Positions 53,697-64,000 are shown, numbered from the stretch's first letter. The stretch is DNA of 64,000 bases from Dimorphilus gyrociliatus (GCA_904063045.1 CAJFCJ010000007.1:3603404-3667403); one strand, 5' to 3'. A program made the numbers and translations. Notes: generated from the letters alone by a model not told the origin.

Positions 53697-55879
53697 TTAT
53701 TCGATAATTACCCAATTTATTATTAACAAACCTTCTATGTTCCTTAAACAGAACAACGATACGTTTTCTTCGTTAATATACGGTAGTTGAACGGAGGTAA
53801 CAGTTTTTAGATTTTCGTACAACTCGTTGAAATTACTAGCTAATAAATTATTATCATTCGTATCGAATTCATCTACCATTCTTATTGATGTGTAATCGTC
53901 CGCAGTTAAATAATCTATTATAAAAAAGTAAAAGGATAGATTGAGGGGAGAAGAGAGAAAGAAAGTATTAAATGCATTTTCATTATACAATATTCTAAAA
54001 TTACAAAAAAATCCATTAATTAATTAATATTCAGTAAGAACGTTATTAAAATTAATAATGAATAGTATAGAAAATTATCTCACTAGGCATTTCATGAAAA
54101 GCGTCCATTACTAATACAAAAATTGTCCGATGCTGCTGTTGTTTTTGTTTACAATAAGACTGCACTCTTTCGGATAGCAAAGCCGATGATTTAATTTTAA
54201 GCAATAAATAGGCAAAGTTTGATCCATTTTCTAAAGAGGAATCGTACAAATACCATAAAAGCATCTCTTCTTCGCATTCCTTTTACAATTATTAATAATA
54301 AAAGAGAAGATTGAAAGGAATAAAGGAAATATAAATAAAAATAAATCACAATAATTAAAATAATATAAATATTAAATTAAGGATAAAAAAATAAAAGTAA
54401 AGAAAGTAATTAATTAAATAGATTATTAGTTAATTAATCGTTTTTTTTTATAAAAAAAAACAATAAAAGAAATACCAACCAGAATTTCATTAGAGTATAC
54501 AAGTTTACAAACGAATGATATTCTTTGTCCGAAAGAATCTAAGCAATCTTTCAAAGGGAAGCATTGCCAAACAGGGAATAAGAATGGAAAACTACAACAA
54601 TCTTCTAAAGTCTCCAAATTAGATTCGGGTAAAAAATGAGCCTTATAACATATTATAGGAAAATGATTATTGCGATTTAACAATCTCAAAAGAGAGAAAA
54701 GATCTCTATTCCTGCGAAAGTAGAAAAAGAAAAAAAAATGATGTAAAAGAGAAAATTAGTAACAAGGAAATGAAATAAATATTAAATATCTTATTACTAT
54801 TTTTAAGCTATTTCCTTACTTACGCGCTTTTATAAGGCCGACCAGTAATTCTTATATTGCGGAATTGTATCTTAGAACCAAGTTTTATCCGTAAAATTAT
54901 ATCCCAAAGAGATTTATCTTCTCTATTATTCTGCAACAAGTAATAACACCCGTCCGTCGTTTGAATAATACAATAATATCTTTAAGAAATAAATAATAGA
55001 TTATGTTATTTAGTTTTTTTTCCCTTCAATTATAGAATACTTAAGAAAAATTACGATTTATTGACCTATATTGGCCTTCTTCTTCTCCCTCTTTTGTAAA
55101 TATTCTATGTATTATTGCTGTATAGTATTCGTTTCCCGATTTCCTTCTTTGCGAACTGCTTTCGAGAGGTAATTCGCTTATAACATTAAATTCCGTTACT
55201 GTAAAAATACTGCAATCTTTTAAGGGGATGCAATTCCTAAGGGGGGAAAACAAAAATGAAAGGGTTAAAAGGTCGTCGTTTCTCTTTTTCTTCTCTCTTA
55301 CTTATAGGAAATGATGTTGAGAACTGAACCGGGACGAACTCTCCTTGAGATATCAATAGGAAACCAGAGTGTCGTGTCCGCTTCCTTGGACAATCCAATC
55401 GGTAGAGTTGTACTAAGAATTTGACAAACTGCTTCAACGTGTGGACTCTTTGTTCTTTTGTTTAAAATTTTAACAGTAAATGGTCGCTCGTTTCCCTCTA
55501 AACTTCCTGGCGTATCCGATACTTGAAAAGATAGTTGCATCGATTTCGGCGGTGATTCCGATATAATATAATCGCCGCCTCCACTACACTCCTTTGGTCT
55601 AGGAGTTATTTTATCATCATCATCCTCAACTATTTCTAAGCTGCCAATACCTTGTGTATCATTTATCGTTTGGGTAAGGGGTTCGATAATTGTGAGTTCT
55701 TTTTCATCTTCTTCATTCGACACTGAATACCTAAAGAATGAATCTTCGGTCTTAGAACGCTTCCTTCTTAATTTCTCCGATACGTTTTGTCTGGGAAAAG
55801 CTTCCGCTATTTGAGAAAACCCCGCACCGCCTAATAATTTTGGGCTAACTTTATCGCTTTTTCTTTTCCTATTGCTCAT
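53697..55879 (-). CDS. SPIDR-like: SPIDR-like DNA-repair scaffold protein
   Basis: Probable homologue of SPIDR (KIAA0146), a scaffold linking BLM and RAD51 in homologous recombination. Six exons in gene order: 55879-55302, 55236-55066, 54979-54824, 54711-54480, 54279-54084, 53914-53697; 1551 nt give 516 residues, with phases matching throughout. The N-terminus is basic (MSNRKRKSDK) then acidic and Ser-rich, as in nuclear scaffolds. Similar stretches to vertebrate SPIDR are PFTVKILNKRTKSPHVEAVC (vertebrate LTVKILE...), a block around YCIIQTTDGCYYLLQ, and CYKAHFLPESNLETLED followed by LKDCLDSFGQRISFVCKLVY (vertebrate CYILTAHPN then CLRDILQ...CSFYATVIY). It is shorter than the roughly 900-residue vertebrate protein. 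The match is by eye and moderate, so another OB-fold repair protein is possible. The start lies 111 bp past the IGHMBP2 stop. Confidence 0.65.
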
Positions 55880-55918
55880 CTGTCAAAATGTATTACAAAA
55901 CTATTCAAATTATTTCGT

Positions 55919-55924
55919 TTTATT
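55919..55924 (-). terminator. Possible polyadenylation signal, IGHMBP2
   Basis: AATAAA on the minus strand within the 111-bp spacer between IGHMBP2 and the SPIDR-like gene. Confidence 0.4.
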
Positions 55925-55990
55925 GACAAATGACAAATAAATTTAATTTAAAAGGATAAAACAAGGATAAAAAATATCAACAATCGGAAA

Positions 55991-58819
55991 TTACGACTGA
56001 TCAGATTGCTTTGTAGTTTTTCGATGTCTAGAATCTGAAAGTTGGGTTAATTTTTTATCAAGTTTCCTCTGCATATGAGCCCTTTTTACAGGATCAGGTT
56101 TTTTACTTGGTACACCGCTTCCACTAAATAATTTTCCGTCGCGAGCTATTTGCTTTCTAGCCTCCCGTTTCGCTATATCACCGCAACCGTGAACTTCCGG
56201 TATATGATGACTCAGACAGAACATTTTGCGACAGAAAGAGCAATGCTGTCCCAAAACTGTTGTATATGCTTTACAACCGGCGAAGAAGCACGTCGTATTC
56301 TCTTTAATAGCTTGTGCAATAAGGGTATCAAAATCTTCTTCCTCTTCCTTTCCGGATCTTTTCTCCTTCTTCTTAGATGTTTTCTTCGGTTTCCGAGGCT
56401 TTTCCTTCTCTGATTTTCGCACGTCAAAAGGCGCCGTATTAGGTTTCGATGCCCGTTCAATCGGGGCACTTATTGCCCTATCTTCTTTAAGTTCTTCCAT
56501 CTCTTTGCCCCCCTTGACATAATCTTCTACAATTTCTGTCAATTTTTTCTTCACGATAACCCGTCTATGGGCTTTTTCACCCTCGCTAAAATGAATTAGG
56601 CCCAGTTTATCAGCAATTTCGTGTACTAATAATCTATCATGAGATGTTAGATCAGTAGAAAATTCTAATGATATCTCTTTTTCGTTATTGGTAAATTTAT
56701 TCAATTGATCTGTAAATCTCTCGGTCCTCGAGGCTATTTCTTCATTTCTATCAACTTTCTCATTTCGATATTCTTTCGCCTTATTTTCGTCATTAGACTT
56801 TATGTCGTTTTTCTTTTTCTTTTGTTTCCCTTTGGTCTGTTTATCCTGCTTTCGAGATAAGGCTTCATTGATAGATTTTGGTCTTTCCGTTTGTATATTG
56901 TCTAAACTTCCATCGTTTAAATAGGTTTGAGCGGTTCTTACTTCTCCGTTGTCTTGTAAATAATTAATCAAAGATGCAAGAAAATCATGATTACTAACTG
57001 TTGCCGTATCGCAAATAATAGCTAAATGTCTCTTAGCTCTTGTAATTGCCACATTTATACGTCGATCTTCGGCTAAAAAGCCAACAATACCTTTATCATT
57101 CGATCTAACAAGCGAAATAATTACAGCTTCTTTCTCTCTCCCTTGAAAACCGTCTACACTTTTTATTTCTAAATTAGAGTATTTTTGAGCCAGACGACAT
57201 CTTAATAATTCAACTTGTAAATTATAGGGTGTTATCACAGCAATTTGATCAGTTTTTAAACCAGAATTTATCAATGTTTCCACGTGCACAGCAACTAAAT
57301 CGGCTTCTCCTTCGTTTCCTTTGGACATTTCTTCCGGTAAATCAAGTTCATTCTGATTACAACCGGCAGTGTCAATAAGTAAAAGAGGAATAATCGTATT
57401 CTCATTCTCCTCAACATCTTTCATATCAGAAAGTAAATGTTCTTTAACTGATTTATCAGCAATTAACTTTGATTTGTAAAGCTGATCAGAGGGCCATCTC
57501 ATTATATCTTCGTGCATTCTATATTGAATATTAAGCATACGCATGCAAGCATCTTGATGTAGACTTAATTGCCTTTCCATAAGTGTCAATTCCAAGCCCT
57601 TCTTAGCGGCTTGTCTGCTAATTATTGTAGGAGGCAACTGCTGATGATCACCAGCCAAAATACACTTTTTGCCGAATAAGAGAGCACTCCAGCAAGCGGG
57701 TTCAATCGCTTGAGAACATTCATCTATAACAACCAAGCCAAAATGATCTTCTTCAAGGCACTTTAGCGGGCCTTCCTGTGTAACTGAAGTAAGGGTAGAC
57801 AAAACTACATCAGTGTTCGACAACAACTCTTTTATGGCTTTCTCCTCTCTTACCCTATACTCTTTTCGGAGTTCTTTGATCTCACTCCATTTTTTCTTTC
57901 CTGATCGTTTGTTTAACGTCTTTTCTATTTCGTCGCGAACATCATTAAGAATGGTGAATCCGTCACTCCTGCGCAACTGAGCATCAATTGAATACTTCTG
58001 AAGATGTGTAAATGATCTGGCAGGATGACCCAAGCGGACGACATTCAATTTGTGGCTGGCTAACCTCTCAACGAGATTATCCACTGCAACATTTGATGGG
58101 GCGCAAGCTAAAACTTTCATCCCACTTTTAACCGCTTGTCGGATGATTTCTATAACTGTTGTAGATTTACCAGTCCCTGGAGGTCCGTGAATGATGGCCA
58201 ATTCTCTCTGACGAAGAGCAAAGTCAACTGCTTCTCTTTGCGAATTATTCAAATTAGAATCCATTATGGAAAAATTTGCATTTTCTCGATAGGGTTCGCC
58301 TAGTTTATCTTCTCCGAATAGAACAGATATTAATCTTGAGCAAAGCCCTCCACTTGGATATTTGTTGAGACGATCTAAAGATTTTTTTAGTCTTTTGTAA
58401 GTGACATCATTGGCTAATTTCATAAGTCTATATTGAGAATCATCGTCTAAATCGTTTACTGAGTGATCTTCATCAAAAGCGACCTGTATCAAATTCGTCG
58501 TAACACGGGTCACCACTCCACTCACTAGAGTGTCATTAGTAGGGTTATTTGACAGCTGTAATCCCACTATATCACCGGATGATAGTGAATGAGAAGGTAA
58601 ATTGTTTCCTGCCCAAAATGGTTCAAAATGACAAACAATCCGGCCGTATAAGCCACTACTTTTGGCTGATAAACGTAATTTAAGGACACAAACTCCTTTT
58701 TTTTCGAGCTCTTTTACTGAATATTGCTGTTGGCATACTTTGTTTTCGTCTATTTCAGCTTTTCGCTCTATTTCTAAGAGTTCTAAATGTTTATGAACAA
58801 ATTCTTCTACAGATTGCAT
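55991..58819 (-). CDS. IGHMBP2: IGHMBP2/SMUBP-2-type superfamily 1 helicase, intronless
   Basis: ATP-dependent 5'-3' RNA/DNA helicase of the Upf1-like SF1 family, linked to ribosomes and tRNA processing in animals. 942 residues from ATG 58819 (MQSVEEFVHKHLELLEIERK, aligning with the vertebrate start), a little shorter than the roughly 990-residue vertebrate protein. In order: beta-barrel domain; Walker A GPPGTGKST at about 212-220; motif Ia region APSNVAVDNL; Walker B VVIDECSQA with Asp-Glu at about 366-367; GDHQQLPPTI; QYRMHE at about 432; SVDGFQGREKEAVI; and VAITRAKRHL. A Lys-rich linker is followed by an R3H domain (R729-xxx-H733, DKLGLIHFS) and a C-terminal AN1 zinc finger (about 844-880, C-x4-C ... 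C-x2-C ... C). The frame is open for 2.8 kb without introns, unusual among its neighbours. It is divergent from dysbindin. Confidence 0.95.
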   Translation of the reverse strand: MQSVEEFVHKHLELLEIERKAEIDENKVCQQQYSVKELEKKGVCVLKLRLSAKSSGLYGRIVCHFEPFWAGNNLPSHSLSSGDIVGLQLSNNPTNDTLVSGVVTRVTTNLIQVAFDEDHSVNDLDDDSQYRLMKLANDVTYKRLKKSLDRLNKYPSGGLCSRLISVLFGEDKLGEPYRENANFSIMDSNLNNSQREAVDFALRQRELAIIHGPPGTGKSTTVIEIIRQAVKSGMKVLACAPSNVAVDNLVERLASHKLNVVRLGHPARSFTHLQKYSIDAQLRRSDGFTILNDVRDEIEKTLNKRSGKKKWSEIKELRKEYRVREEKAIKELLSNTDVVLSTLTSVTQEGPLKCLEEDHFGLVVIDECSQAIEPACWSALLFGKKCILAGDHQQLPPTIISRQAAKKGLELTLMERQLSLHQDACMRMLNIQYRMHEDIMRWPSDQLYKSKLIADKSVKEHLLSDMKDVEENENTIIPLLLIDTAGCNQNELDLPEEMSKGNEGEADLVAVHVETLINSGLKTDQIAVITPYNLQVELLRCRLAQKYSNLEIKSVDGFQGREKEAVIISLVRSNDKGIVGFLAEDRRINVAITRAKRHLAIICDTATVSNHDFLASLINYLQDNGEVRTAQTYLNDGSLDNIQTERPKSINEALSRKQDKQTKGKQKKKKNDIKSNDENKAKEYRNEKVDRNEEIASRTERFTDQLNKFTNNEKEISLEFSTDLTSHDRLLVHEIADKLGLIHFSEGEKAHRRVIVKKKLTEIVEDYVKGGKEMEELKEDRAISAPIERASKPNTAPFDVRKSEKEKPRKPKKTSKKKEKRSGKEEEEDFDTLIAQAIKENTTCFFAGCKAYTTVLGQHCSFCRKMFCLSHHIPEVHGCGDIAKREARKQIARDGKLFSGSGVPSKKPDPVKRAHMQRKLDKKLTQLSDSRHRKTTKQSDQS

Positions 58820-59137
58820 CTTGTTGACCAACAGATAAACGAAAGCAAAGAACTGATCGAATTACATTAGCGCGGTTTTATCCACTCAAATGATTAACAA
58901 ATAGTTTATATAAAAGAACAGTTTAAAAGATCTAACCTATTATTTTTTCAAATAAGTAATTTTATTCCTTTATTGTAAAATGAATACTTGTACTCCTTAA
59001 TACAGATTGGTATGGAAGAAGTTCAAAGAGCACACAATATCGCCCAAGGTATCCACTAGAGAAAACCTTATTCGAATTCGAGAGAGCAGTGTCCATTTCA
59101 GTCATGTGATATCTTGCAATGCTTTTACTTACGAGAA
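58820..59137. promoter_or_regulatory. Bidirectional promoter region, IGHMBP2/dysbindin
   Basis: A 318-bp spacer between two divergent start codons with no TATA box clearly placed for either gene. Presumed shared promoter, from spacing only. Confidence 0.5.
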
Positions 59138-60180
59138 ATGAACCTGTTTGATAAAGTGAAAGATAGGCTTCTAAATGTTAAATATGAATTATCAGCTAGG
59201 TAATAGATTCATCAATCACTTTATTTTTGAGGTAATTCATTGATTATCTACAGTCACCTAGACCTAAATTCGACTAAAGATCGCACGTTCTTTTCGACTG
59301 GTCAAAAGACTATCAATTACAATGCTGGAGCTGATCTATTCGAACGGTTGGTAAATAGTAATTATATACTGCAATCGCGGCGTGTTTATTTTGACCGTTT
59401 TCGATTTAAGCTATCACAACGACTGGGAAGCAATTCATAAACGAACCGAAGAAAGCGTTCGGTCAGCTGAGACGATAGAAAAGCAAATAAACCAAGTTTG
59501 CGATATTGTTAAACTTGAATATACAGCTGTAGACAATCTATATACTGAATTAAACGTTTTGCCTGAACTGAATGAACAATTATCCGCAAGTGTTGACCTT
59601 GCAAAAAGCTTATGCATAACGCTTCGATCTGTAGAAGCTTCTTTAAATAAATTAGAAAATATCTGCGAGGAAGAGGAATTGATGAAAAATAAACAGCTGC
59701 ACAGACAAAGATTGGATTCATATAAACGTAAAAAATACCAGCAGTTAGAGCGGTCCAAGTCAATGGTTAGTTCAAAGGATAAATTATATATCATTTATAA
59801 TAAATTATAACCCGCAGTTGGCAACGAGACACGCAAAAATCGTCAAAGAACACGAAAAGCGTCAAATGAAAGTATTGAAAGAACGACAGGAAGAGTACGG
59901 CTTAGCTTTTGAGGAGCAAATACGCCAATATCAACAGTACGGAAACGCGTATGGTCGGTTGTTAGACTATTTCAAAAACTTTTTCTTTTACAATTTTCCT
60001 TTTATATATTTTATAATTTATGTAGAAACGTCATTGTCTGGACATCAATTGACAGTGGACGTTGGGGATATTTGTCCGGAAGATGATACAGAAGCACTTA
60101 ATGAATTCCTAGCATCAACAGAAGAACAAGCCTCAACAATAGTCTCAGAAGAGAAATTAGAAAGCGATGATGATACTTGA
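59138..60180 (+). CDS. DTNBP1: Dysbindin (BLOC-1 subunit)
   Basis: Coiled-coil subunit of BLOC-1, which acts in endosome-to-lysosome-related-organelle trafficking and synaptic vesicle homeostasis. Five exons: 59138-59199, 59254-59346, 59411-59765, 59818-59953, 60026-60180; 801 nt encode 266 residues. The start MNLFDKVKDRLLNVKYELSA matches the dysbindin N-terminal helix. YNAGADLFERYHNDWEAIHK corresponds to the conserved YSAGLELL...WAALH block. A long coiled coil follows (about 70-205, with SYKRKKYQQLERSKS and ERQEEYGLAFEEQIRQYQQ), then a dysbindin-type acidic C-terminus (LTVDVGDICPEDDTEALNEFL). The 72-nt fourth intron (59954-60025) is open and in frame, so a retained form would add 24 hydrophobic residues. 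AATAAA lies at 60211-60216. Confidence 0.88.
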
Positions 60181-60774
60181 AAATTCCATGATAACAATAA
60201 TCAATCCAGCAATAAAAAGAACAAATTATTCCTTAATTTTGTAACTATGTATTCAAACAAACGATCTGTACAATTTGTTTTTTGTTTTAATAACCATCGA
60301 ACACAACATGTTTTTTTTTTTTGAACATCTTAATAGCTATCTGTACAAGCAATTTATCAAGATACATGGGAATGTTTAACTGTAGAGGGTAAAATTCTGT
60401 AAGCTTATATAATACGATCGATATGAGCTTATTAGTTATTATCGTGTAAATTCAATACATACTATTATAAATATATAAATTTTCGTACATATATATATAT
60501 AAATATATATATTCATATATAGTATGTTCATTGTATAAGGATTATATAAACTATACACAAACATTGTATATTTCCCTCTTAAAAAAAAGAAAAAAAAAGA
60601 AATCGTTTTCTGCAGTAGCGTTAGTCTCCGCAGAAACGTCTCTTTGTTGGGTATTATAAATGTATTGTCCGTTTTGCTGTTCATAACGCAATCAATTGTT
60701 CTGAGCATGATGTTCTTTTCAAAACTGTTCTCGATCGTCGTGTTCTTTGTAATATACATGTAAAAGGTTTGTTC
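60181..60774. other. Convergent 3' ends, dysbindin and TOX
   Basis: AATAAA for dysbindin at 60211-60216, then AT-rich sequence with TA runs near 60480-60520. No gene seen. Confidence 0.5.
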
Positions 60775-63250
60775 CTATTTGACAGAAGTTTGATTTTGAC
60801 GAGCCACCCACTGCGTAAAAACATCGCTAGAGGGATTAAAAAAAAGAAGAAAGTAATTAATGTATAATTAATGTAATGAGCGAATCTTATTACGCTTACC
60901 GGCAATGCGTTGCGACGCATTCGTTGCTACAATAGTCTCTGTCCCAAGCAGGATCATGTATAGCTCCATTTTTACATCCTTGTCGGACACACATTAGTTC
61001 GCCAGATGGCATAACTGTTTGTTCCCCATAGGCCTGAGGACTCGGTAAAGGGCTGGCGATCGACGGCGTTGATAGATAAGTTGTGGAAACTGGCGGTGGA
61101 CTGCCGTCGGCGCTGCTCCCACTACTTACTCCCGACCATGACTCTCCTTCCAAAGGACCCTGATAAAAGTAGAGAAGAGTGAGATGTTATTGGAGCATAT
61201 GAAGGCAATAGTAAAGAAATAAAGAGTTAAAAATGCCCTCAGGCATCCGTTCGAAAAATTTCACGCACCAGTACGACATGAAAGAAGAGACAAGCCTCTT
61301 CAAACAATTCTTATTGCAAAGTTACAAAGAGGTACAGAGACGGCGATTCATTCTCGCATTACCCAGATAAAGTACTGCGGAAAAGGCGCTCAAAAATCAA
61401 AAACTCACCTTCGATACTAAGCTGGCTCTGTACGCAGCTAATTGTTTCAGGTATTCTTTCTTGGCAGTTTCCGTTCTTTTTCTGTACATCTGAAAGAATA
61501 AAAATTTGTATATAGGTCAGGAGAGTAACGCGCATCGTTTCAATAAAGTCATCCTTTTTGCACAATTATCATCAAAGTGACAAAGAAAATTGTATAGAGA
61601 TCAAACACTAACCGCTTTGCTATCGGCATCCAAATCCTCCCACATATGAGCGACTAGTTTTGAAACTTCGCCGAATGACATGTTAGGATTTCGAGTTTTA
61701 ATAGACGCTTGAGAATCTCTGAAGAAAAGCGCGTAAGCCGAAACGGGTCTGAAAGAATAAAAGACAAATGTATGCAAAAGATGGTAGCGTATTTTATATA
61801 GAAGAATATAAATATGCGAGAATGCAGAGTCCGTATATAATAACTGTCACGTCCGTAAATTGACTCAGTTCGATGATAAAGTGTTCCATGAATGTTATTT
61901 CGTGCCCTACTTTAGTCTGCAACAAGCTTCGATAGTATCGATCGGACGCGGGATGCTTACTTTTGCGGTTCGTTTGGATCTCGTTTCTTCCTCTTCTTAC
62001 TCGCCGTTTTCACTTTATTCTTTACCACAATACTAGTCGTTGTTCCACGTCTGTGCACCGCGGCAACACCCTGTTGCATCTGTTTGCATAATCAGTCTAA
62101 TTAGGTTTGCATATTTATAGATAAATTTTTCTCTTTCTTATTTTTTCATAAATAATGATTATTTTTACTAAGATTAATAATTTGACGTTCAGAAGCTAAA
62201 CAAAGAGAGAAGAGCGCTACTGTAGTGTACTTAATTTACGGCTAGCCTACGGCAACACTCCAATCAAGCGTGATTAACATCATTTTAAACATCCCTTTTA
62301 CTTTACTCTCTTCATCTAAATGCAGTGTACCATGTCAGTGTACACACAAATATACTAGTGTGTACAGTGACTTGTCTATTATTGTATACACACGCGCTCA
62401 CTGTTCCTTGCGGTTGTTTGTTACGCAATATAAGGAATAAATAGGCGTCGGTTCAAAGAAGACGATCGCTCATCCTGACCGTCAGATGTCGGATAAACGT
62501 CGTGTTCTTTGATATGACAAAAATTCATTAAATATGCACAACACAATATCTTTATAAAGACAGCTTAGAAGGATATAGTATATATTACTACATATTTATT
62601 TATACACAATGCTTATTAACACTGTTTATATAGATTATTTTTATTGTTTATTATTATAAACAATATGTATTTCTCATGGAAATTTGTGTTAAATTGAAAT
62701 AACAACCGCATTTGATTAACTTAATATCTATTATGTCAAAGGGTTTTTTTATCATATATAAGCACATTAAATCTATGGCTGTAGGTAGATATAAATATGA
62801 ATACAAATACATAAAGTAAATCAATTTCTTGTTTTATATATATAAAACCTGGCTGGATAAGAGAGTTCTTGGAAAAAGAAAACACTTTTACGCACATACA
62901 CGCACACATATATTCTATCTATATATATATATTAAGATATAATATGTACAATAGTGGTAAGAATTGCTTACTTGCGACATTTGTGGATGAATTCCGTCGT
63001 TGTGTTCATTTATTGAGCCAGTTGCTGGGGATACGCCGACGTTAGGTCCTGTAGCTACTTGATCAGTACAGTAACCAGAGTTCAGCGGAACTTGTATATG
63101 GGTATGTTGACAATCCACAGTCGAATTGTCCGTCATAATATCAGGAATGTCGAGGTTGGCGGGCGGAAATTGCGGGGTGCAGTCTGACTGCAACAACTCT
63201 TCCAAAGACCCATACGGTGGCAGATCTTCCACCTGAACTACGGCGTTCAT
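60775..63250 (-). CDS. TOX-like: TOX-family HMG-box protein (5' incomplete)
   Basis: Nuclear HMG-box protein of the TOX/TOX4 family, sequence-independent DNA-bending factors in transcription control. Exons found in gene order: 63250-62972, 62080-61961, 61748-61613, 61489-61409, 61159-60900, 60826-60775. The first holds an acidic/Pro N-terminal part ([20 protein letters not shown]). The second has a Lys-rich nuclear signal ([13 protein letters not shown]). The HMG box runs [20 protein letters not shown] ... [15 protein letters not shown] ... [20 protein letters not shown]. The C-terminus, [13 protein letters not shown]...[14 protein letters not shown], then [11 protein letters not shown], is the TOX4-type Cys motif. 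Exon 1 ends in phase 0, but exon 2 needs two preceding bases, so at least one exon between 62081 and 62971 is unrecognised. The ATG at 63248-63250 directly follows an AG acceptor, so earlier coding exons beyond it are possible. Confidence 0.88.
62339..62366. repeat. Perfect 9-bp inverted repeat in a TOX intron
   Basis: TGTACACAC and GTGTGTACA separated by a 10-nt loop. Not long enough to be called a microRNA precursor. Confidence 0.8.
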
Positions 63251-63802
63251 CTGTTGTTATATAAAAAAAAGAGGAATGAAAGAGATAGAAGAGAGAAAAA
63301 AAGAGCAATTAATCTGAATGTTTTCTCTACAAATTAAATTCCTCGTGCCGACAATAAATCTGGCGCCGAGCCTGTTTTTTTTAGGACACTTTTTATGGCA
63401 ACTATACGTTTATATATAAACTAATAAATACATAAATAAATATTGAATAAATCTGTAATATGTTAAGTTTTATTTGTTATGATAATCAGAAGCGTGTTAG
63501 GAGATGATTAACCTAATTAAATACGAAGTCGACTGAAAGAATTCGCGTGCGTCTAAAATAGAGAAGGCAAAGGAAAATTTTTTTCCTATTTAATCACGCC
63601 AGCCGTCGCCGATCGATAATCAATCAATTTATAAAGCCACTTCGATAATCCTTTAACAACTAGAAAACAGTAATGGAATTTAACGGAGATAATCCGAATA
63701 GAAAATATTTTTAGTGGAACGTTCCGCATATATATTTTATAGGCGCGCGCAATTTGTCAAACAATAATAAAAAGGTCGTGAGACCGACCAGATGTATAAA
63801 TC

Positions 63803-63852
<50 letters not shown>

Positions 63853-64000
63853 CAGTATATTCATAAGCTTATATTCCAATATACTCTATTTTCAAATATA
63901 TATTTATATGTATATATATATATAGTTATTAAACATGATATTATTTCATTAGTATATTAAATTTATCGCCTTTACTAGCATTTACTATTTATATATACAT
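63251..64000. other. Right edge, probable TOX intron or upstream DNA
   Basis: AT-rich, with a (TA)n microsatellite at 63804-63843. No coding exon was recognised. It may be the first intron or promoter of the TOX-like gene. Confidence 0.5.
63804..63843. repeat. (TA)n microsatellite
   Basis: Pure TA run of about 20 units. Confidence 0.9.

Noticed and set aside
53232-53790. Plus-strand frames beside and over the SPIDR-like 3' exon
   Set aside because: Low-complexity Leu/Ile/Asn composition, and the second partly mirrors the minus-strand last exon.
56150-56522. Plus-strand frames opposite the IGHMBP2 C-terminus
   Set aside because: They are antisense shadows of the Lys-rich and zinc-finger coding region, giving Ser/Phe-rich nonsense.

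Overview
This is a metazoan nuclear genomic window: AT-rich, with spliceosomal GT-AG introns (many only 50-120 nt), animal-specific genes and abundant simple repeats. The gene set and the compact introns fit a small-genome protostome, perhaps a spiralian such as an annelid. That placement is inference, and the sequence alone does not fix the species. No prokaryotic, viral or obvious autonomous transposon sequence was seen.

Layout, left to right. (1) 1.3-4.3 kb, + strand: most of a RECK orthologue, a GPI-anchored Kazal/cysteine-knot regulator of proteases, with its 5' end outside the window. (2) 7.9-9.4 kb, +: an intronless carotenoid oxygenase. (3) 10.0-17.1 kb, +: a complete 14-exon PDZ-PH-RhoGAP gene (ARHGAP21/23 type), convergent with (4) a short TECR-like membrane reductase (17.6-18.3 kb, -). 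(5) 18.7-22.7 kb, -: eight-exon CFAP221 (central-pair protein), with a small heat-shock protein gene nested in one intron on the opposite strand. (6) 23.4-24.2 kb, -: ARF1. (7) 27.1-28.4 kb, +: six-exon CFAP77 (ciliary doublet protein). (8) 34.1-45.7 kb, +: two tandem Barhl homeobox genes in a gene-poor, regulatory-looking region that runs from about 28.5 to 53.7 kb. (9) 53.7-55.9 kb, -: a SPIDR-like repair scaffold gene, 111 bp downstream of intronless IGHMBP2 (56.0-58.8 kb, -). (10) 59.1-60.2 kb, +: dysbindin (DTNBP1), divergent from IGHMBP2. (11) 60.8-63.3 kb, -: the 3' part of a TOX-family HMG-box gene, 5' incomplete.

Most multi-exon genes were rebuilt by hand from splice sites. For RHOGAP, CFAP221, CFAP77, ARF1, SPIDR-like, dysbindin and both Barhl genes the summed exon lengths are exact multiples of three and the proteins align with known families from end to end, which is strong internal support. 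The window splits into dense housekeeping, ciliary and DNA-repair blocks at both ends and a 25-kb developmental-regulator domain in the middle. The most striking observation is that the two Barhl paralogues share a 137-nt stretch of the homeobox exon with no nucleotide difference, although the adjoining conserved exon carries silent changes in 12 of 27 codons. This points to recent gene conversion or to a nucleotide-level constraint. The 233 N at 32400-32632 are an assembly gap.
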